Part shown: positions 9,272 through 21,837 of the stretch, piece by piece
Position numbering within the stretch: the first letter of the stretch is position 1
Layout: every line of letters starts with the position of its first letter
Source of the DNA: Marinobacter qingdaonensis
Lineage (GTDB): Bacteria; Pseudomonadota; Gammaproteobacteria; Pseudomonadales; Oleiphilaceae
NCBI RefSeq assembly: GCF_034555935.1
Contig: NZ_JAYDCJ010000003.1
Coordinates: 2,108,001 to 2,172,000 of the forward strand
DNA length: 64,000 nt
Direction of reading: 5' to 3'
Notes under the pieces: generated by a model
What the model was told of the DNA's origin: nothing
Databases searched by the model: none
What the model saw: the letters and a program-made list of their open reading frames with translations, nothing else
Translations under genes and position numbers: made by a program

Positions 9272-12200
9272 TTAGGAGGCGGTGGCCGCCGCTTTTTCGG
9301 GGGCCAGCTCGCCAAGCATCTTGGAAATGCCGTCGAGTTTACCATCGGTCGAGGTGTCCTTCAGCCGAAAACGGAAGCTGTTGGCCCCCTCGAGCCGGTA
9401 CTGGTCCGGCGCGGATTGCACTTTTTTAACCAGCACCAGCGGGTCCACCGGGGTGGAGCCGCCAAATTCCAGCCGGGTCCATTCCTTGCCCGCGTCGATC
9501 TGCACGATGCCCAGGGCTTCTGCCTGCAAGCGCAGCTCGGCCTGCCGCATCAGGTTCTTGGCCGGGTCCGGTAACAATCCGAAGCGGTCAATCATCTCAA
9601 CCTGAAGTTCTTTTAATGCCGCCTTGTCTTCAACGCTGGCAATGCGCTTGTACAGCATCAACCGGTTGTGCACGTCCGGCAGGTAGTCCTCCGGGATCAG
9701 CGCCGGAATGCGCAGGTTCATCTCGGTGCCGTGGCTCAGGGGCAGTTCGGCGTTGGGCGTACGGCCCTCGCGGATGGCCTTGACCGCTTCATCCAGCAGC
9801 TGCATGTACAGGGTGAAGCCGATGCTTTCGATCTGGCCGCTCTGCTCCTCGCCCAGCAGTTCGCCGGCGCCCCGGATCTCCAGGTCGTGGGTGGCCAGCA
9901 TGAAGCCTGCGCCCAGGTCCTGGGACTCGGCAATGGCGTCCAGGCGCTTCTTGGCGTCGGCGCTGATCGAGCGCGGCGGTGGCGTCAGCAGGTAGGCATA
10001 GGCCTGGTGGTGGGACCGGCCAACCCGGCCGCGCAGCTGGTGCAGCTGGGCCAGGCCGAACTTGTCGGCCCGCTCGATGATGATGGTGTTGGCACTGGGG
10101 ATGTCGATGCCGGTCTCGATGATGGTGGAGCACACCAGCACGTTGAAGCGCTTGTGGTAGAAGTCCGACATGATCTGTTCCAGCTCGCGCTCGCGCATCT
10201 GACCGTGGGCCACGCCCACCCGGGCTTCGGGAATCAGCCGCCGCAGGTCCTCGGCGCTCTTCTCGATGGTCGAGACGTCGTTGTGCAGGAAATACACCTG
10301 ACCGCCCCGCAGGATTTCCCGCAGAATGGCTTCCTTCACCATCACATCATCGCGCTGGCGCACGAAGGTTTTCACCGACAGGCGCCGGGCCGGTGGCGTG
10401 GCGATGATCGACAGGTCCCGCAGATGGCCCATGGCCATGTTCAGGGTGCGCGGGATGGGCGTGGCGGTCAGGGTCAGCATGTCGACCTCGGCCCGCAGGG
10501 ATTTGAACTTTTCTTTCTGGTTGACCCCGAAACGGTGCTCCTCGTCGATGATCACCAGGCCCAGGTTCTTGAACTGGATGTCGCCCTGCAGCAGCTTGTG
10601 GGTGCCGATGACGATGTCGGCCTTGCCGGTTTCGATGGCTTCCAGGGCCTTGCTGGTCTGGCTGCCGGAGCGGAACCGGCTGAGCAGCTCCACGTTTACC
10701 GCGGTGTCCGAGAACCGGTCCCGGAAGGATTCGTAGTGCTGCTGGGCCAGCAGGGTGGTAGGCACCAGCACCGCCACCTGCTTGCCGGAGTAGGTCGCCA
10801 TGAAGGCCGCGCGCATTGCCACCTCGGTCTTGCCGAAACCCACGTCGCCACAGACCAGCCGGTCCATCGGGCGCTCGCCGGTCATGTCCTCGATCACCGC
10901 CTGAATCGCGACTTCCTGGTCCGGGGTTTCCTCAAACGGGAAGCCGGCAGCGAACGCGCGATAGGCCTCTTTCGGGTTGTCGAACACGAACCCTTTGCGG
11001 GCTTCCCGGCGGGCGTACACGTCCAGCAGCTCGGCCGCGGTGTCGCGGATCTTCTCCAGGGCCTTCTGCTTGGCCTGGCTCCATTTCTCGGTGCCCAGTT
11101 TGTGCAGGGGCGCGTGCTCGGTGTCGTTGCCGGCGTAGCGGGAAATCAGGTGCAGGCTGGAGACCGGTACGTAGAGCTTGGAGCCGCCGGCGTATTCCAG
11201 CATCAGGAATTCGTTCGACTCGCCGCCGGCGGTGATGGTCTCCAGGCCCTGGTAGCGGCCCACGCCGTGGTCGATGTGCACCACCGGCGCGCCGATGCGC
11301 AGCTCGGACAGGTCGCGGTAGCCGGCATCGTCGGTTTCGGTTGGCTTCTGCCGGCGCCGGCGCTGCAGCACCCGCTCGCCAAACAGCGCGGTCTCGGTAA
11401 TCAGCGCGATGTGCTGGCCGGGCAGGGCCAGGCCCTGTTCCATGGGTGCGATGGTGATGCCCAGGGTGCACTGATCATCGCCCAGGAACGCCTGCCAACC
11501 GGCCTGGGTTTTCGGCTTCAGGCTGTGCTCGCCCAGGTTTTCGATCAGGGCTTCCCGGCGGCCGGAGGATTCGGCGCAGATCAGCACCCGGCCGCTGAAT
11601 TCGTTCAAAAAGCGTTTCAGGCGTCCGGCCGGGTCGGCGGCGCGGCCGTCCATGGCGATGTCCGGCAGGCTCTCGGACGGGCAGTTCTCAGCGCCGGTAC
11701 CGGTGGCTTCGCCGGCCTGGGTGGTCACCCGCGGGAACGCCTTCAGGTGGCCAAACAGCTCGTCCTGCTGCAAGAACAGGCGCGAGGGCGGAAGAATCGG
11801 CCGCAGTCGGTCGTGCCGGCGGTCCTCGTAGCGGTCCCGGGTTTCCGAATCGAACAGGTTGACCGCCTCGTTCAGGCCGTCGGCGGTGAACACGTGGGTG
11901 TCGCCGGGCAGGTAGTCGAACAGGGTCGCGGTCTCATCGAAGAACAGCGGCAGGTAATATTCGATGCCCGGCGGGGTGATGGCGTTGGAGACGTCCTTGT
12001 AGATGGGCGCGTCCTTGTCGACGTCCGGGAACTGTTCGAACCAGCGGTTGCGGAAGCCGGAGCGGGCCTCCTTGTGCCAGGGGAACTCGAACGCCGGCAG
12101 CAGCTCGATCCGGTCTATGCGGTCGATGGAGCGCTGGGTCTCCGGGTCGAAGGTGCGCAGGGTTTCGATCTCGTCGTCGAACAGGTCGATCCGGTAGGGC

Positions 12201-12805
12201 AGGTTGGAGCCCATGGGATAGATGTCCAGGATTGCCCCGCGTACCGCGTATTCGCCGTGCTCGTACACGTTCTCGGCGTGTCGGTAACCGGCGGATTCCA
12301 GGTGGTTGCGCCAGGTGTCGATGTCCAGGGACTGGCCCACTTCCAGCAACAGGGTGTTGCCCTGCAGGTAGTTCACCGGCGGCAGCCGATGCATCAGGGT
12401 CCGGGCCGGAACCACCAGCACGCCGTGGCTGGTGGACGGCAGCCGGTGCAGGGTGCGCACCCGCTGGGAGGTGATGTCCTGGTGCGGCGAAAACAGGTCG
12501 TAGGGCAGGGTCTCCCAGTCCGGCAACGACAGCAGTTCCAGGCCGTCGTCGGTAATCGCGGCGCCGTCTTCCTCCGGCGGCAGGCCCAGGAAAAAGCGCA
12601 TGGCCTGTTCCAGGCGGATGGCGTCGTTGGTGCTGCGGGTAATCACCAGGGTCAGGCCCCGATGGGCCCGGGCGCTTTCGCAGATGGCCAGGGCGTCACT
12701 GCTGCCATGAAGTTGGCCCCAGGTGCGGTGGTCCGCCGGCTTTTTCGGAAATTCCGGGGCAATCAGCGAATGGGGCGGTTGGGGTGAAGATGCACCTTGG
12801 CTCAT
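9272..12805 (-). CDS. mfd: Transcription-repair coupling factor Mfd
   Basis: Large SF2 translocase that removes RNA polymerase stalled at DNA damage and recruits UvrA. At 1177 aa it is typical (E. coli 1148). Domain order: UvrB-like N-terminus (about 1-350), species-variable domain, RNA-polymerase-interacting CarD-like domain starting near residue 500 (HIDHGVGRYQGLE), Walker A GDVGFGKTEV near 652, DEEH box near 753, motif VI QLRGRVGRSHHQAY, and a C-terminal TRCF domain. It is divergent from gap, with 236 bp between the start codons, and is followed by csiV. Confidence 0.97.
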   Translation of the reverse strand: MSQGASSPQPPHSLIAPEFPKKPADHRTWGQLHGSSDALAICESARAHRGLTLVITRSTNDAIRLEQAMRFFLGLPPEEDGAAITDDGLELLSLPDWETLPYDLFSPHQDITSQRVRTLHRLPSTSHGVLVVPARTLMHRLPPVNYLQGNTLLLEVGQSLDIDTWRNHLESAGYRHAENVYEHGEYAVRGAILDIYPMGSNLPYRIDLFDDEIETLRTFDPETQRSIDRIDRIELLPAFEFPWHKEARSGFRNRWFEQFPDVDKDAPIYKDVSNAITPPGIEYYLPLFFDETATLFDYLPGDTHVFTADGLNEAVNLFDSETRDRYEDRRHDRLRPILPPSRLFLQQDELFGHLKAFPRVTTQAGEATGTGAENCPSESLPDIAMDGRAADPAGRLKRFLNEFSGRVLICAESSGRREALIENLGEHSLKPKTQAGWQAFLGDDQCTLGITIAPMEQGLALPGQHIALITETALFGERVLQRRRRQKPTETDDAGYRDLSELRIGAPVVHIDHGVGRYQGLETITAGGESNEFLMLEYAGGSKLYVPVSSLHLISRYAGNDTEHAPLHKLGTEKWSQAKQKALEKIRDTAAELLDVYARREARKGFVFDNPKEAYRAFAAGFPFEETPDQEVAIQAVIEDMTGERPMDRLVCGDVGFGKTEVAMRAAFMATYSGKQVAVLVPTTLLAQQHYESFRDRFSDTAVNVELLSRFRSGSQTSKALEAIETGKADIVIGTHKLLQGDIQFKNLGLVIIDEEHRFGVNQKEKFKSLRAEVDMLTLTATPIPRTLNMAMGHLRDLSIIATPPARRLSVKTFVRQRDDVMVKEAILREILRGGQVYFLHNDVSTIEKSAEDLRRLIPEARVGVAHGQMRERELEQIMSDFYHKRFNVLVCSTIIETGIDIPSANTIIIERADKFGLAQLHQLRGRVGRSHHQAYAYLLTPPPRSISADAKKRLDAIAESQDLGAGFMLATHDLEIRGAGELLGEEQSGQIESIGFTLYMQLLDEAVKAIREGRTPNAELPLSHGTEMNLRIPALIPEDYLPDVHNRLMLYKRIASVEDKAALKELQVEMIDRFGLLPDPAKNLMRQAELRLQAEALGIVQIDAGKEWTRLEFGGSTPVDPLVLVKKVQSAPDQYRLEGANSFRFRLKDTSTDGKLDGISKMLGELAPEKAAATAS

Positions 12806-12968
12806 GGGCAGTTAGGCTCTCCTGCTGTGGGTGACCGGGAGACGGCAAGGCGCGTATTCTAACGCCCACGCCGGGTTAAGTCATGGTAACGGTGGTGGTG
12901 GGCCCGCGTCTGAGCCCGCGTGCGCACCGTTGCCGCGGCATCTTTACGAACGTGGTGACAGTCCGTAT

Positions 12969-12997
12969 TTGCCGTTGGCCGTTTTAAGTTGGATAAT
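12969..12997 (+). promoter_or_regulatory. gap sigma-70 promoter
   Basis: TTGCCG (12969-12974), a 17-nt spacer and GATAAT (12992-12997). The predicted start point lies about 40 nt before the GTG start of gap. Confidence 0.6.
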
Positions 12998-13041
12998 GTG
13001 CGCCCTAATTTTCTTACCAGTGCTACATAGAGGTCACATCC

Positions 13042-14511
13042 GTGAGTCACGAACAGATCAACCAGCACCTGTCTAACTGGACGGAAAGAGAGTCCACCGC
13101 GGAAGCGATGATTCCGCTGATCGGCCGTCTTTACCGCAAGAACAACGTGGTCACCTCCGTATACGGTCGTGCCATCATCAACCAGTCGGTGATCGACATC
13201 ATCCGTGCCCACCGGTTTGTTCGCCAGGTGGAAGACAGCGAGCTGTCTGTTCATGACACCCTGCCGATCCTGCAGGCCATGGACGCGCTCGAACTGGGCC
13301 GCGCTCACGTCGATATTGGTAAGCTGGCGGTTAAATTCAAGGAAGAGGGCGGTGATCTCGTCGAATTCCTGAAGCGCGAAATCGGTTCCATCGTCGGCCA
13401 GTACGCCGCTCAGTCCGAGGAAGAAGCCCACAACGACACCAAGGACGTTGTGCTCTACGGTTTCGGCCGGATCGGTCGACTGCTCGCCCGCATCCTGATC
13501 GAGAAAGCCGGTGGCGGTAACAACCTGCGCCTGCGTGCCATCGTGGTTCGCAACGGCGGCGCCGAGAACGACCTGGAAAAGCGTGCCAGCCTGCTGCGTC
13601 GCGATTCCGTGCACGGTCCGTTCGACGGCACCATCACCGTTGACCAGAAAGAGTCTGCGCTGATTGCCAACGGCAACTTCATCAAGGTGATCTACTCCGA
13701 CGGTCCGGACAAGGTCGACTACACCGAGTACGGCATCAACAACGCCATCGTGGTGGACAACACCGGTAAGTGGCGTGACGAGGAAGGCCTGGGTCTGCAC
13801 CTGAAGTCCAAGGGCGTCAGCCGCGTCATCCTGACCGCACCGGGCAAGGGCGACATCAAGAACATCGTCTATGGCATCAACAACGACTGGATCACCGACG
13901 ACGACAAGATCCTGTCTGCGGCCTCCTGTACCACCAACGCCATCACGCCGGTGCTGAAAGCCATCGACGACGAGTACGGCATCGAGGACGGCCACGTCGA
14001 GACGGTTCACTCGTACACCAACGACCAGAACCTGATCGACAACTACCACAAGGGCAGCCGTCGTGGCCGCAGTGCCCCGCTGAACATGGTTATCACCGAG
14101 ACCGGCGCCGCCAAAGCCGTGGCCAAGGCCCTGCCGGAACTGAAGGGCAAGCTGACCGGTAACGCCATCCGGGTACCGACCCCGAACGTGTCCATGGCCA
14201 TCCTGAACCTCAACCTGAAGAAGGATGTGGACGTCGAGGGTGTCAACGACTACCTGCGCGACATGGCGCTGCACTCCGAGCTGCAGAAGCAGATCGACTT
14301 CGTGAACTCCCCGGAAGTGGTTTCCACCGACTTTGTCGGCTCCCGCCACGCCGGTGTGGTTGACGCCCAGGCCACCATCGCCGGTGGCAAGCGCCTGATC
14401 CTGTACGTGTGGTACGACAACGAGTTTGGTTACAGCGCCCAGGTTGTGCGCGTGGTGAACCAGATGGCCGGCGTTACCTACCCGATCTTCCCGAAACGTG
14501 CTCGGGACTGA
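13042..14511 (+). CDS. gap: Glyceraldehyde-3-phosphate dehydrogenase, long form
   Basis: NAD(P)-dependent oxidation of glyceraldehyde-3-phosphate to 1,3-bisphosphoglycerate, or the reverse in gluconeogenesis. The catalytic cysteine C296 lies in SCTTNAITPVL, and the general base H323 lies in HSYTNDQ. The nucleotide fold begins GFGRIGR near residue 140. About 130 extra helical residues precede the fold, so the protein is 489 aa against about 335 for the ordinary enzyme. This long type is known from Pseudomonas and relatives, where it also lies beside mfd. The start is GTG 13042, with AGAGG at 13029-13033. A clear terminator follows. Confidence 0.93.
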   Translation: MSHEQINQHLSNWTERESTAEAMIPLIGRLYRKNNVVTSVYGRAIINQSVIDIIRAHRFVRQVEDSELSVHDTLPILQAMDALELGRAHVDIGKLAVKFKEEGGDLVEFLKREIGSIVGQYAAQSEEEAHNDTKDVVLYGFGRIGRLLARILIEKAGGGNNLRLRAIVVRNGGAENDLEKRASLLRRDSVHGPFDGTITVDQKESALIANGNFIKVIYSDGPDKVDYTEYGINNAIVVDNTGKWRDEEGLGLHLKSKGVSRVILTAPGKGDIKNIVYGINNDWITDDDKILSAASCTTNAITPVLKAIDDEYGIEDGHVETVHSYTNDQNLIDNYHKGSRRGRSAPLNMVITETGAAKAVAKALPELKGKLTGNAIRVPTPNVSMAILNLNLKKDVDVEGVNDYLRDMALHSELQKQIDFVNSPEVVSTDFVGSRHAGVVDAQATIAGGKRLILYVWYDNEFGYSAQVVRVVNQMAGVTYPIFPKRARD

Positions 14512-14545
14512 TCGCTTCTGACCCAAGTTGGTCAGTAACGTCGTC

Positions 14546-14580
14546 AAAAACCCTGGTTGCGAGAGCTTCCGGGGTTTTTG
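14546..14580 (+). terminator. Intrinsic terminator after gap
   Basis: AAAAACCCTGG (14546-14556) pairs with CCGGGGTTTTT (14569-14579), including one G-T pair, around a 12-nt loop. The T run is followed by GTTTG. Its A and T arms would also let it work on the other strand. Confidence 0.8.
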
Positions 14581-14651
14581 TTTGCCCGAATCCCGCCCGA
14601 AAAAAGGCCCGCAGAGATTACGTTCCGGCACAAACCCATTCGGGTTTCTGG

Positions 14652-16217
<1,566 letters not shown>

Positions 16218-16221
16218 TACG

Positions 16222-17430
16222 ATGGCTATCCGACAGTTTCTCGATGGAATCGAGCATCACTTTGAAAAAGGTGGCAAGTACGAGCGCTGGTACGCGCTGT
16301 ACGAGGCCATCGACACCATCTTCTACACCCCGGGCAAGGTGACGTCGACCACGGCCCACGTTCGTGACGGCGTTGACCTCAAGCGCATCATGATCACGGT
16401 GTGGATGTGTACCTTCCCGGCCATGTTCTTCGGTATGTGGAACATCGGCTTCCAGGCCAACAGCTACCTGGCCACCAACCCGGACGCCCTGGTGGGCGAC
16501 GGCGGCATGCGCACGGCGTTCATCAACGCCCTGGCGGTGACCGGCGCCGGTGCCGGTGTGTGGGACAACTTCGTCTACGGCATGGCCTACTTCATTCCCA
16601 TCTACGCAGTGACGTTCATCGTCGGCGGTTTCTGGGAAGTGCTGTTCGCCACCGTGCGTCGTCACGAAGTGAACGAAGGCTTCTTCGTTACCTCCGTCCT
16701 CTTTGCCCTGATCTGCCCGCCCACCATCCCGCTGTGGCAGGTAGCCCTGGGTATCACCTTCGGTGTGGTCATCGGTAAGGAAGTGTTCGGCGGTACCGGC
16801 AAGAACTTTCTGAACCCGGCCCTGACCGGCCGTGCCTTCCTGTACTTCGCCTACCCGGCACAGATTTCCGGTGACACCGTGTGGACCGCGGTTGACGGCT
16901 TCAGTGGCGCCACCGCCCTTAGCTGGGCAGCTAGCGGCGGCCTGGAAGCACTGGAAGCGCAGATCGGCTGGATGAGCGCGTTCATGGGCACCATCCAGGG
17001 TTCCATGGGTGAGACCTCCACCTTGGCGGTACTGATCGGCGGCATCATCCTGCTGCTGATGAAAATCGCCAACTTCCGCATCGTCGGCGGCGTGCTGATC
17101 GGTATGATCGCCACCTCGCTGCTGTTCAACGTGATCGGCTCCGACACCAACCCGATGTTCGCCATTCCGGCCCATTGGCACCTGGTGATGGGCGGTTTCG
17201 CCTTCGGCATGATGTTCATGGCCACCGACCCGGTATCCGCCGCCATGACTGACACCGGTCGCTGGTGCTTCGGTATCCTGGTGGGCGTGATGACCGTGCT
17301 GATCCGTGTGGTTAACCCTGCATTCCCGGAAGGCATCATGCTGGCCATCCTGTTCGCGAACCTGTTTGCGCCGCTGATGGACCACTACGTGGTTCAGGCC
17401 AACATCAAACGGAGGCTTGCTCGTGGCTAA
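16222..17430 (+). CDS. nqrB: Na+-translocating NADH:quinone reductase subunit B
   Basis: Large membrane subunit of the sodium pump, with about ten transmembrane helices and riboflavin plus covalent FMN. The FMN-attachment threonine is T231 in DGFSGAT, matching T236 of V. cholerae NqrB. It is 402 aa, somewhat shorter than the V. cholerae form. Its last codons overlap the nqrC start by 8 nt, which suggests coupled translation. FMN attachment needs ApbE, which is encoded downstream. Confidence 0.97.
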   Translation: MAIRQFLDGIEHHFEKGGKYERWYALYEAIDTIFYTPGKVTSTTAHVRDGVDLKRIMITVWMCTFPAMFFGMWNIGFQANSYLATNPDALVGDGGMRTAFINALAVTGAGAGVWDNFVYGMAYFIPIYAVTFIVGGFWEVLFATVRRHEVNEGFFVTSVLFALICPPTIPLWQVALGITFGVVIGKEVFGGTGKNFLNPALTGRAFLYFAYPAQISGDTVWTAVDGFSGATALSWAASGGLEALEAQIGWMSAFMGTIQGSMGETSTLAVLIGGIILLLMKIANFRIVGGVLIGMIATSLLFNVIGSDTNPMFAIPAHWHLVMGGFAFGMMFMATDPVSAAMTDTGRWCFGILVGVMTVLIRVVNPAFPEGIMLAILFANLFAPLMDHYVVQANIKRRLARG

Positions 17431-18226
17431 AGCAAAAGAAACCGTCTCCAGAACGCTGATCGTTGCTCTGGTACTGAGTATTGTGTTCTCCGTGGTGGTC
17501 TCCACCGCCGCGGTCATGCTCCGTCCGGCGCAGATCCAGAACCAGAATCTGGACATCAAGACCAACATCCTGTCCGCTGCCGGCCTGCTTGAGCCGGGTG
17601 CCAGCGCCGACCAGATCGAGTCGCAGTTCGAGCAGTTCGACGTGCGCCTCGTGGACCTGGACACCGGCGAGTACGTCGAAGCGTCCGAGGTGGGCGTGCA
17701 GGACCCGATGAAGTACGACATGTACAAAGCCGCTTCTGATCCGGCGATGTCCACCAACATCCCGTCGTCCGAAGACAAGGCCGGTATCAAGCGTCGTCCG
17801 AACGTCGCCAAGGTCTACACCATGAGCGAGAACGGCCAGGTCACCCGCGTGGTGCTGCCGATTCACGGCTATGGCCTCTGGTCCACCCTGTACGGCTTCA
17901 TCTCCCTGGAAGGGGACCTGAACACCGTGGAAGGTCTGGGTTTCTACGCCCACGCCGAAACCCCGGGTCTGGGTGGCGAAGTTGATAACCCGCGCTGGAA
18001 GCAGCAGTGGGTGGGTAAGGAAGTGTACGACGGCGAGCGCGCCGAGCCGAAGATCCGCCTGGTCAAGGGCGGTGTCGGTCCGAATGCCCCTGAGAAGGAG
18101 CACAAGATCGATGCTCTGTCCGGCGCCACGCTCACCAGTAACGGTGTCCAGAACCTGGTCAACTACTGGATGAGTGAGCGCGGCTACGCAACATTCCTAC
18201 AAAAACTGCGTAAAGAGGAGGTCTGA
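17423..18226 (+). CDS. nqrC: Na+-translocating NADH:quinone reductase subunit C
   Basis: Subunit with one N-terminal membrane anchor (about residues 12-32) and a periplasmic domain carrying covalent FMN. The attachment site is T236 in SGAT, the second ApbE target in this operon. It is 267 aa. GTG 17423 is chosen over the upstream TTG 17417 because GGAGG (17411-17415) lies 7 nt before it and it yields [11 protein letters not shown]. Start and nqrB stop overlap. nqrD begins 2 nt after its end. Confidence 0.96.
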   Translation: MAKAKETVSRTLIVALVLSIVFSVVVSTAAVMLRPAQIQNQNLDIKTNILSAAGLLEPGASADQIESQFEQFDVRLVDLDTGEYVEASEVGVQDPMKYDMYKAASDPAMSTNIPSSEDKAGIKRRPNVAKVYTMSENGQVTRVVLPIHGYGLWSTLYGFISLEGDLNTVEGLGFYAHAETPGLGGEVDNPRWKQQWVGKEVYDGERAEPKIRLVKGGVGPNAPEKEHKIDALSGATLTSNGVQNLVNYWMSERGYATFLQKLRKEEV

Positions 18227-18228
18227 TC

Positions 18229-18894
18229 ATGGCAGATGCATCGGCCAAACAGGTTCTCTTCGAACCGATCTTCAGTAACAACCCGATTGCCCTGCAGATC
18301 CTGGGTATCTGTTCTGCGCTGGCGGTAACCACCAGCATGAACGTGTCCCTGGTTATGTGCATGGCGGTAATCGCGGTCACGGCATTTTCCAACCTGGCGG
18401 TGTCGCTGGTACGGACCCAGATTCCGGGCAGCATCCGGATCATCGTACAGATGACCATCATCGCCTCCCTGGTAATCGTGGTTGACCAGATCCTTAAGGC
18501 CTACGCCTACGAGATCAGCAAGCAGCTGTCCGTATTCGTTGGTCTGATCATCACCAACTGCATCGTCATGGGCCGCGCCGAAGGCTTCGCCATGAAGAAC
18601 GGCCCGTACCTGAGCTTCCTCGACGGTATCGGCAACGGCCTGGGTTATTCCGTGCTGCTGCTGTTCGTGGCGTTCTTCCGCGAACTGCTGGGCGCCGGTT
18701 CCCTGTTCGGCATCACCCTGCTGCCGACCGTGAACGAGGGTGGCTGGTACATCCCGAACGGTCTGCTGCTGCTGCCGCCGAGCGCGTTCTTCATCATCGG
18801 TCTGGCAATCTGGGGCCTGCGGGTCTGGAAGCCGGAGCAGGTTGAAGAGGCGGATTACAAGATGTCTCGCCACACCGCCAAGGAGGCCTTCTGA
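18229..18894 (+). CDS. nqrD: Na+-translocating NADH:quinone reductase subunit D
   Basis: Six-helix membrane subunit of the pump, homologous to NqrE with inverted topology. C28 (LGICSALAV) and C111 (TNCIVMG) are the conserved cysteines that, with those of NqrE, hold an intramembrane iron centre. The length of 221 aa is a little longer than usual because of a short extra C-terminus. AGAGGAGG lies just ahead of the ATG. Its stop codon shares a base with the nqrE start (TGATG). Confidence 0.97.
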   Translation: MADASAKQVLFEPIFSNNPIALQILGICSALAVTTSMNVSLVMCMAVIAVTAFSNLAVSLVRTQIPGSIRIIVQMTIIASLVIVVDQILKAYAYEISKQLSVFVGLIITNCIVMGRAEGFAMKNGPYLSFLDGIGNGLGYSVLLLFVAFFRELLGAGSLFGITLLPTVNEGGWYIPNGLLLLPPSAFFIIGLAIWGLRVWKPEQVEEADYKMSRHTAKEAF

Positions 18895-19502
18895 TGGAAC
18901 ACTATATCAGTCTGATTGTTAAGGCCATTTTCGTTGAGAACATGGCGCTGGCGTTCTTCCTGGGGATGTGTACCTTCCTGGCCATCTCCAAGAAGATTGA
19001 AGCCGCAACCGGTCTCGGCATCGCCGTTGTGGTGGTCCTGACCGTCACCGTGCCGGTCAACAACCTGCTGTACAACAGCATCCTGCGCGAAGGTGCGCTG
19101 GAGTGGGCCGGTCTGCCCAACGTTGACCTGAGCTTTCTCGGTCTGCTGACGTACATTGGTGTAATCGCGGCCATCGTCCAGATCATGGAAATGGTCCTGG
19201 ACAAGTACATCCCGGCGCTCTATGCCGCCCTGGGTGTGTTCCTGCCATTGATCACGGTGAACTGCGCCATCCTGGGTGCGTCCCTGTTCATGGTAGAGCG
19301 TGACTACACCTTCGGCGAAAGTGTGGTGTACGGCTTCGGCGCCGGTCTGGGCTGGGCCCTGGCCATCATCGCGCTGGCGGGTATCCGCGAGAAGCTGAAG
19401 TACAGCGACGTTCCGGAAGGCCTGCGTGGCCTGGGCATCACCTTCATTACCGTGGGTCTGATGTCTCTGGGCTTCATGTCCTTCTCCGGTATTTCTCTGT
19501 AA
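18894..19502 (+). CDS. nqrE: Na+-translocating NADH:quinone reductase subunit E
   Basis: Six-helix membrane subunit paired with NqrD. C26 (GMCTFLA) and C124 (VNCAILG) complete the four-cysteine site for the intramembrane iron centre used in electron transfer. At 202 aa it has the usual length. The ATG overlaps the nqrD stop by one base, so the two subunits are probably made in equal amounts. Confidence 0.97.
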   Translation: MEHYISLIVKAIFVENMALAFFLGMCTFLAISKKIEAATGLGIAVVVVLTVTVPVNNLLYNSILREGALEWAGLPNVDLSFLGLLTYIGVIAAIVQIMEMVLDKYIPALYAALGVFLPLITVNCAILGASLFMVERDYTFGESVVYGFGAGLGWALAIIALAGIREKLKYSDVPEGLRGLGITFITVGLMSLGFMSFSGISL

Positions 19503-19539
19503 CTCACCCGGTGATTCGGTTTAACGAAAAGGCGAGACC

Positions 19540-20766
19540 ATGAATACAGAAATTATTCTCGGCGTGGTCATGTTCACCGTGATCGTTCTGGCCCTGGTCG
19601 CAGTGATTCTGGCGGCCCGGTCCAGGCTGGTAAGCACCGGTGACGTGACCATTGAGATCAACGACGATCCCGAACACACCATGAAGACCGGTGCGGGCGG
19701 GAAACTCCTGGGTACCCTGGCCAACCAGGGCATCTTCCTGTCCTCCGCCTGTGGCGGCGGCGGTACCTGCGCCCAGTGTAAGTGCAAGGTTCTGGAAGGC
19801 GGCGGCGCCATGCTGCCGACCGAAAAGACCCACTTCACCAACCGCGAAGAGAAGGAAGGCTGGCGCCTGTCCTGTCAGGTTCCGGTGAAGCAGGACATGA
19901 AGATCGAAGTGCCGGAAGAATTCTTCGGCGTGAAGAAGTGGGAGTGCGAAGTGGTGTCCAACCACAACGTGGCCACCTTCATCAAGGAGCTGGTCCTGAA
20001 GCTGCCGGAAGGCGAGGAAGTGGACTTCCGTGCCGGCGGTTACGTGCAGCTCGAGTGTCCTCCGTTTGAGATCGACTTCAAGGATTTCAACATCGAGGAA
20101 GAGTTCCACGAAGACTGGGACAAGCACGACATCTGGCGCTACAAGGCGATCAACAAGGAAGAGACCATCCGCGCCTACTCCATGGCGAACTACCCGGAAG
20201 AGAAGGGCGTGCTGAAGTTCAACATCCGGATCGCGACGCCGCCTCCGGGCACCGACCATCCGCCGGGCATCATGTCGAGCTACGTGTTCAACCTGAAGCC
20301 GGGTGACAAGGTCACCGTGATGGGACCGTTCGGTGAGTTCTTCGCCAAGAAGACCGACGCCGAGATGGTATTCATCGGCGGTGGTGCTGGTATGGCGCCG
20401 ATGCGTTCGCACATCTTCGATCAGCTCAAGCGTCTGAACTCCAAGCGCAAGATCAGCTTCTGGTACGGCGCTCGAAGCGTGCGCGAGATGTTCTACGTCG
20501 AGGACTTCGACGGGCTGCAGGAAGAGAATGACAACTTCGAGTGGCACGTGGCATTGTCCGACGCACTGCCGGAGGACAACTGGGAAGGCCCGACCGGCTT
20601 TATCCATAACGTCCTCTACGAGAACTATCTGAAGGACCATCCGGCTCCGGAAGACTGTGAGTTCTACATGTGTGGGCCGCCCATCATGAACGCGTCCGTG
20701 ATCAAGATGCTCAAGGACCTGGGCGTCGAGGACGAAAACATCATGCTGGATGACTTCGGGGGCTAA
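19540..20766 (+). CDS. nqrF: Na+-translocating NADH:quinone reductase subunit F
   Basis: Electron-entry subunit that oxidises NADH through FAD and a 2Fe-2S cluster. It has an N-terminal membrane helix (about residues 5-26), a ferredoxin domain with cluster cysteines C71, C77, C80 and C112, an FAD domain with RAYSMANYP, and an NADH domain with [12 protein letters not shown] and the final FYMCGPP signature. It is 408 aa, as expected. It lies 37 nt after nqrE and 9 nt before apbE. Confidence 0.97.
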   Translation: MNTEIILGVVMFTVIVLALVAVILAARSRLVSTGDVTIEINDDPEHTMKTGAGGKLLGTLANQGIFLSSACGGGGTCAQCKCKVLEGGGAMLPTEKTHFTNREEKEGWRLSCQVPVKQDMKIEVPEEFFGVKKWECEVVSNHNVATFIKELVLKLPEGEEVDFRAGGYVQLECPPFEIDFKDFNIEEEFHEDWDKHDIWRYKAINKEETIRAYSMANYPEEKGVLKFNIRIATPPPGTDHPPGIMSSYVFNLKPGDKVTVMGPFGEFFAKKTDAEMVFIGGGAGMAPMRSHIFDQLKRLNSKRKISFWYGARSVREMFYVEDFDGLQEENDNFEWHVALSDALPEDNWEGPTGFIHNVLYENYLKDHPAPEDCEFYMCGPPIMNASVIKMLKDLGVEDENIMLDDFGG

Positions 20767-20775
20767 ACCTTTCCC

Positions 20776-21825
20776 ATGACATCCCGCATGTTGGAACCCG
20801 TCAGGGTGGTTTTGGCCAGTGCCGTGTTGGCACTGGCCGGGATCGCCCTGGCGGGTTGTTCGTTTGAGCCCAGTGAAAAAGTCTGGGAAATCTCCGGCCC
20901 GGTGTTCGGCACCCGGTATCACATCAATGTGGTATTGACGGAGGATCAGTCCCGGTTGGAGACTCTGGCCCAGGGTATTGAAGCGGAGCTGGAGACAGTG
21001 GACGCGGCCATGTCCACCTGGCGCGAGGACTCCGAGTTGTCCCGGCTCAATCGGGCCGAGCGCCCGGAGCAGTGGCAGGACCTGTCAGCCCCGCTGTACG
21101 AGGTTCTAAAGCGTGCCAGCGAAGTGTCCGAGCTGACCGACGGCGCTTTCGACGTCACCATCGGCCCGGTGGTCAATCTCTGGGGTTTTGGTCCCGAGGC
21201 CCGGCCCGAGCAGGTGCCCGCGGACGAGACCCTGGCGCAGGCCCTGGCGGCCACCGGCCACGACAAGCTGGAACTGCGGGCAACGCCCCCGGGCATCCGC
21301 CAGGCCCAGCCGCAATACATTGATCTGTCGGCCATTGCCAAGGGCTACGGGGTTGACGTGGTGGCCCGATACCTCGACAGTGAAGGCATAGAGGCCTATC
21401 TGGTCGAGATTGGCGGCGAAGTGCGGGTAAATGGCCGAAAACCGGGCGGCGACGCCTGGCGCCTGGCCATCGAGCAGCCCACCGCCGGTGAGCAGCAGGT
21501 GAACCGGGTGGTGGCGCTGGAAAGCCGCGCCATGGCCACCTCCGGCGATTATCGTAACTATTACGAATCGGAAGGCCGCCGCTACTCTCATACAATTGAT
21601 CCTGCAACCGGCCAGCCGATTGCACACAATTTGGCGTCGGTGACGGTCATTGCCGAGGATTGCATGTCGGCAGATGCACTGGCCACTGGCTTTAACGTGA
21701 TGGGCTTCGAGCGGGCGAACGCGCTCGCCACCAGGGAAAACATCCCGGCCTATTTCATCATCCGGACGGACGACGGTTTCGAGACTCACCAGACACCGGC
21801 GTTTTCGTCCTATGTGACTCAGTAA
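20776..21825 (+). CDS. apbE: FAD:protein FMN transferase ApbE (lipoprotein)
   Basis: Transfers FMN from FAD to the threonines of NqrB and NqrC. A lipoprotein signal peptide ends in LAGC with C28 as the lipidated residue, so it works at the periplasmic face, where the FMN sites lie. Family motifs are present: FGTRYHI, MSTWREDSELSRLN, YIDLSAIAKGYGVD, and a C-terminal SHTIDPATGQP. It is 349 aa. Position directly after nqrF is the usual one and supports NQR maturation as its job. Confidence 0.95.
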   Translation: MTSRMLEPVRVVLASAVLALAGIALAGCSFEPSEKVWEISGPVFGTRYHINVVLTEDQSRLETLAQGIEAELETVDAAMSTWREDSELSRLNRAERPEQWQDLSAPLYEVLKRASEVSELTDGAFDVTIGPVVNLWGFGPEARPEQVPADETLAQALAATGHDKLELRATPPGIRQAQPQYIDLSAIAKGYGVDVVARYLDSEGIEAYLVEIGGEVRVNGRKPGGDAWRLAIEQPTAGEQQVNRVVALESRAMATSGDYRNYYESEGRRYSHTIDPATGQPIAHNLASVTVIAEDCMSADALATGFNVMGFERANALATRENIPAYFIIRTDDGFETHQTPAFSSYVTQ

Positions 21826-21837
21826 GGGGAGGGCAGT

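Noticed and set aside
9668..12787. Plus-strand open frame of over 1000 codons opposite mfd
   Set aside because: Mfd is certain on the other strand; the antisense frame is a codon-bias effect, rich in Gly, Gln, Val and His.
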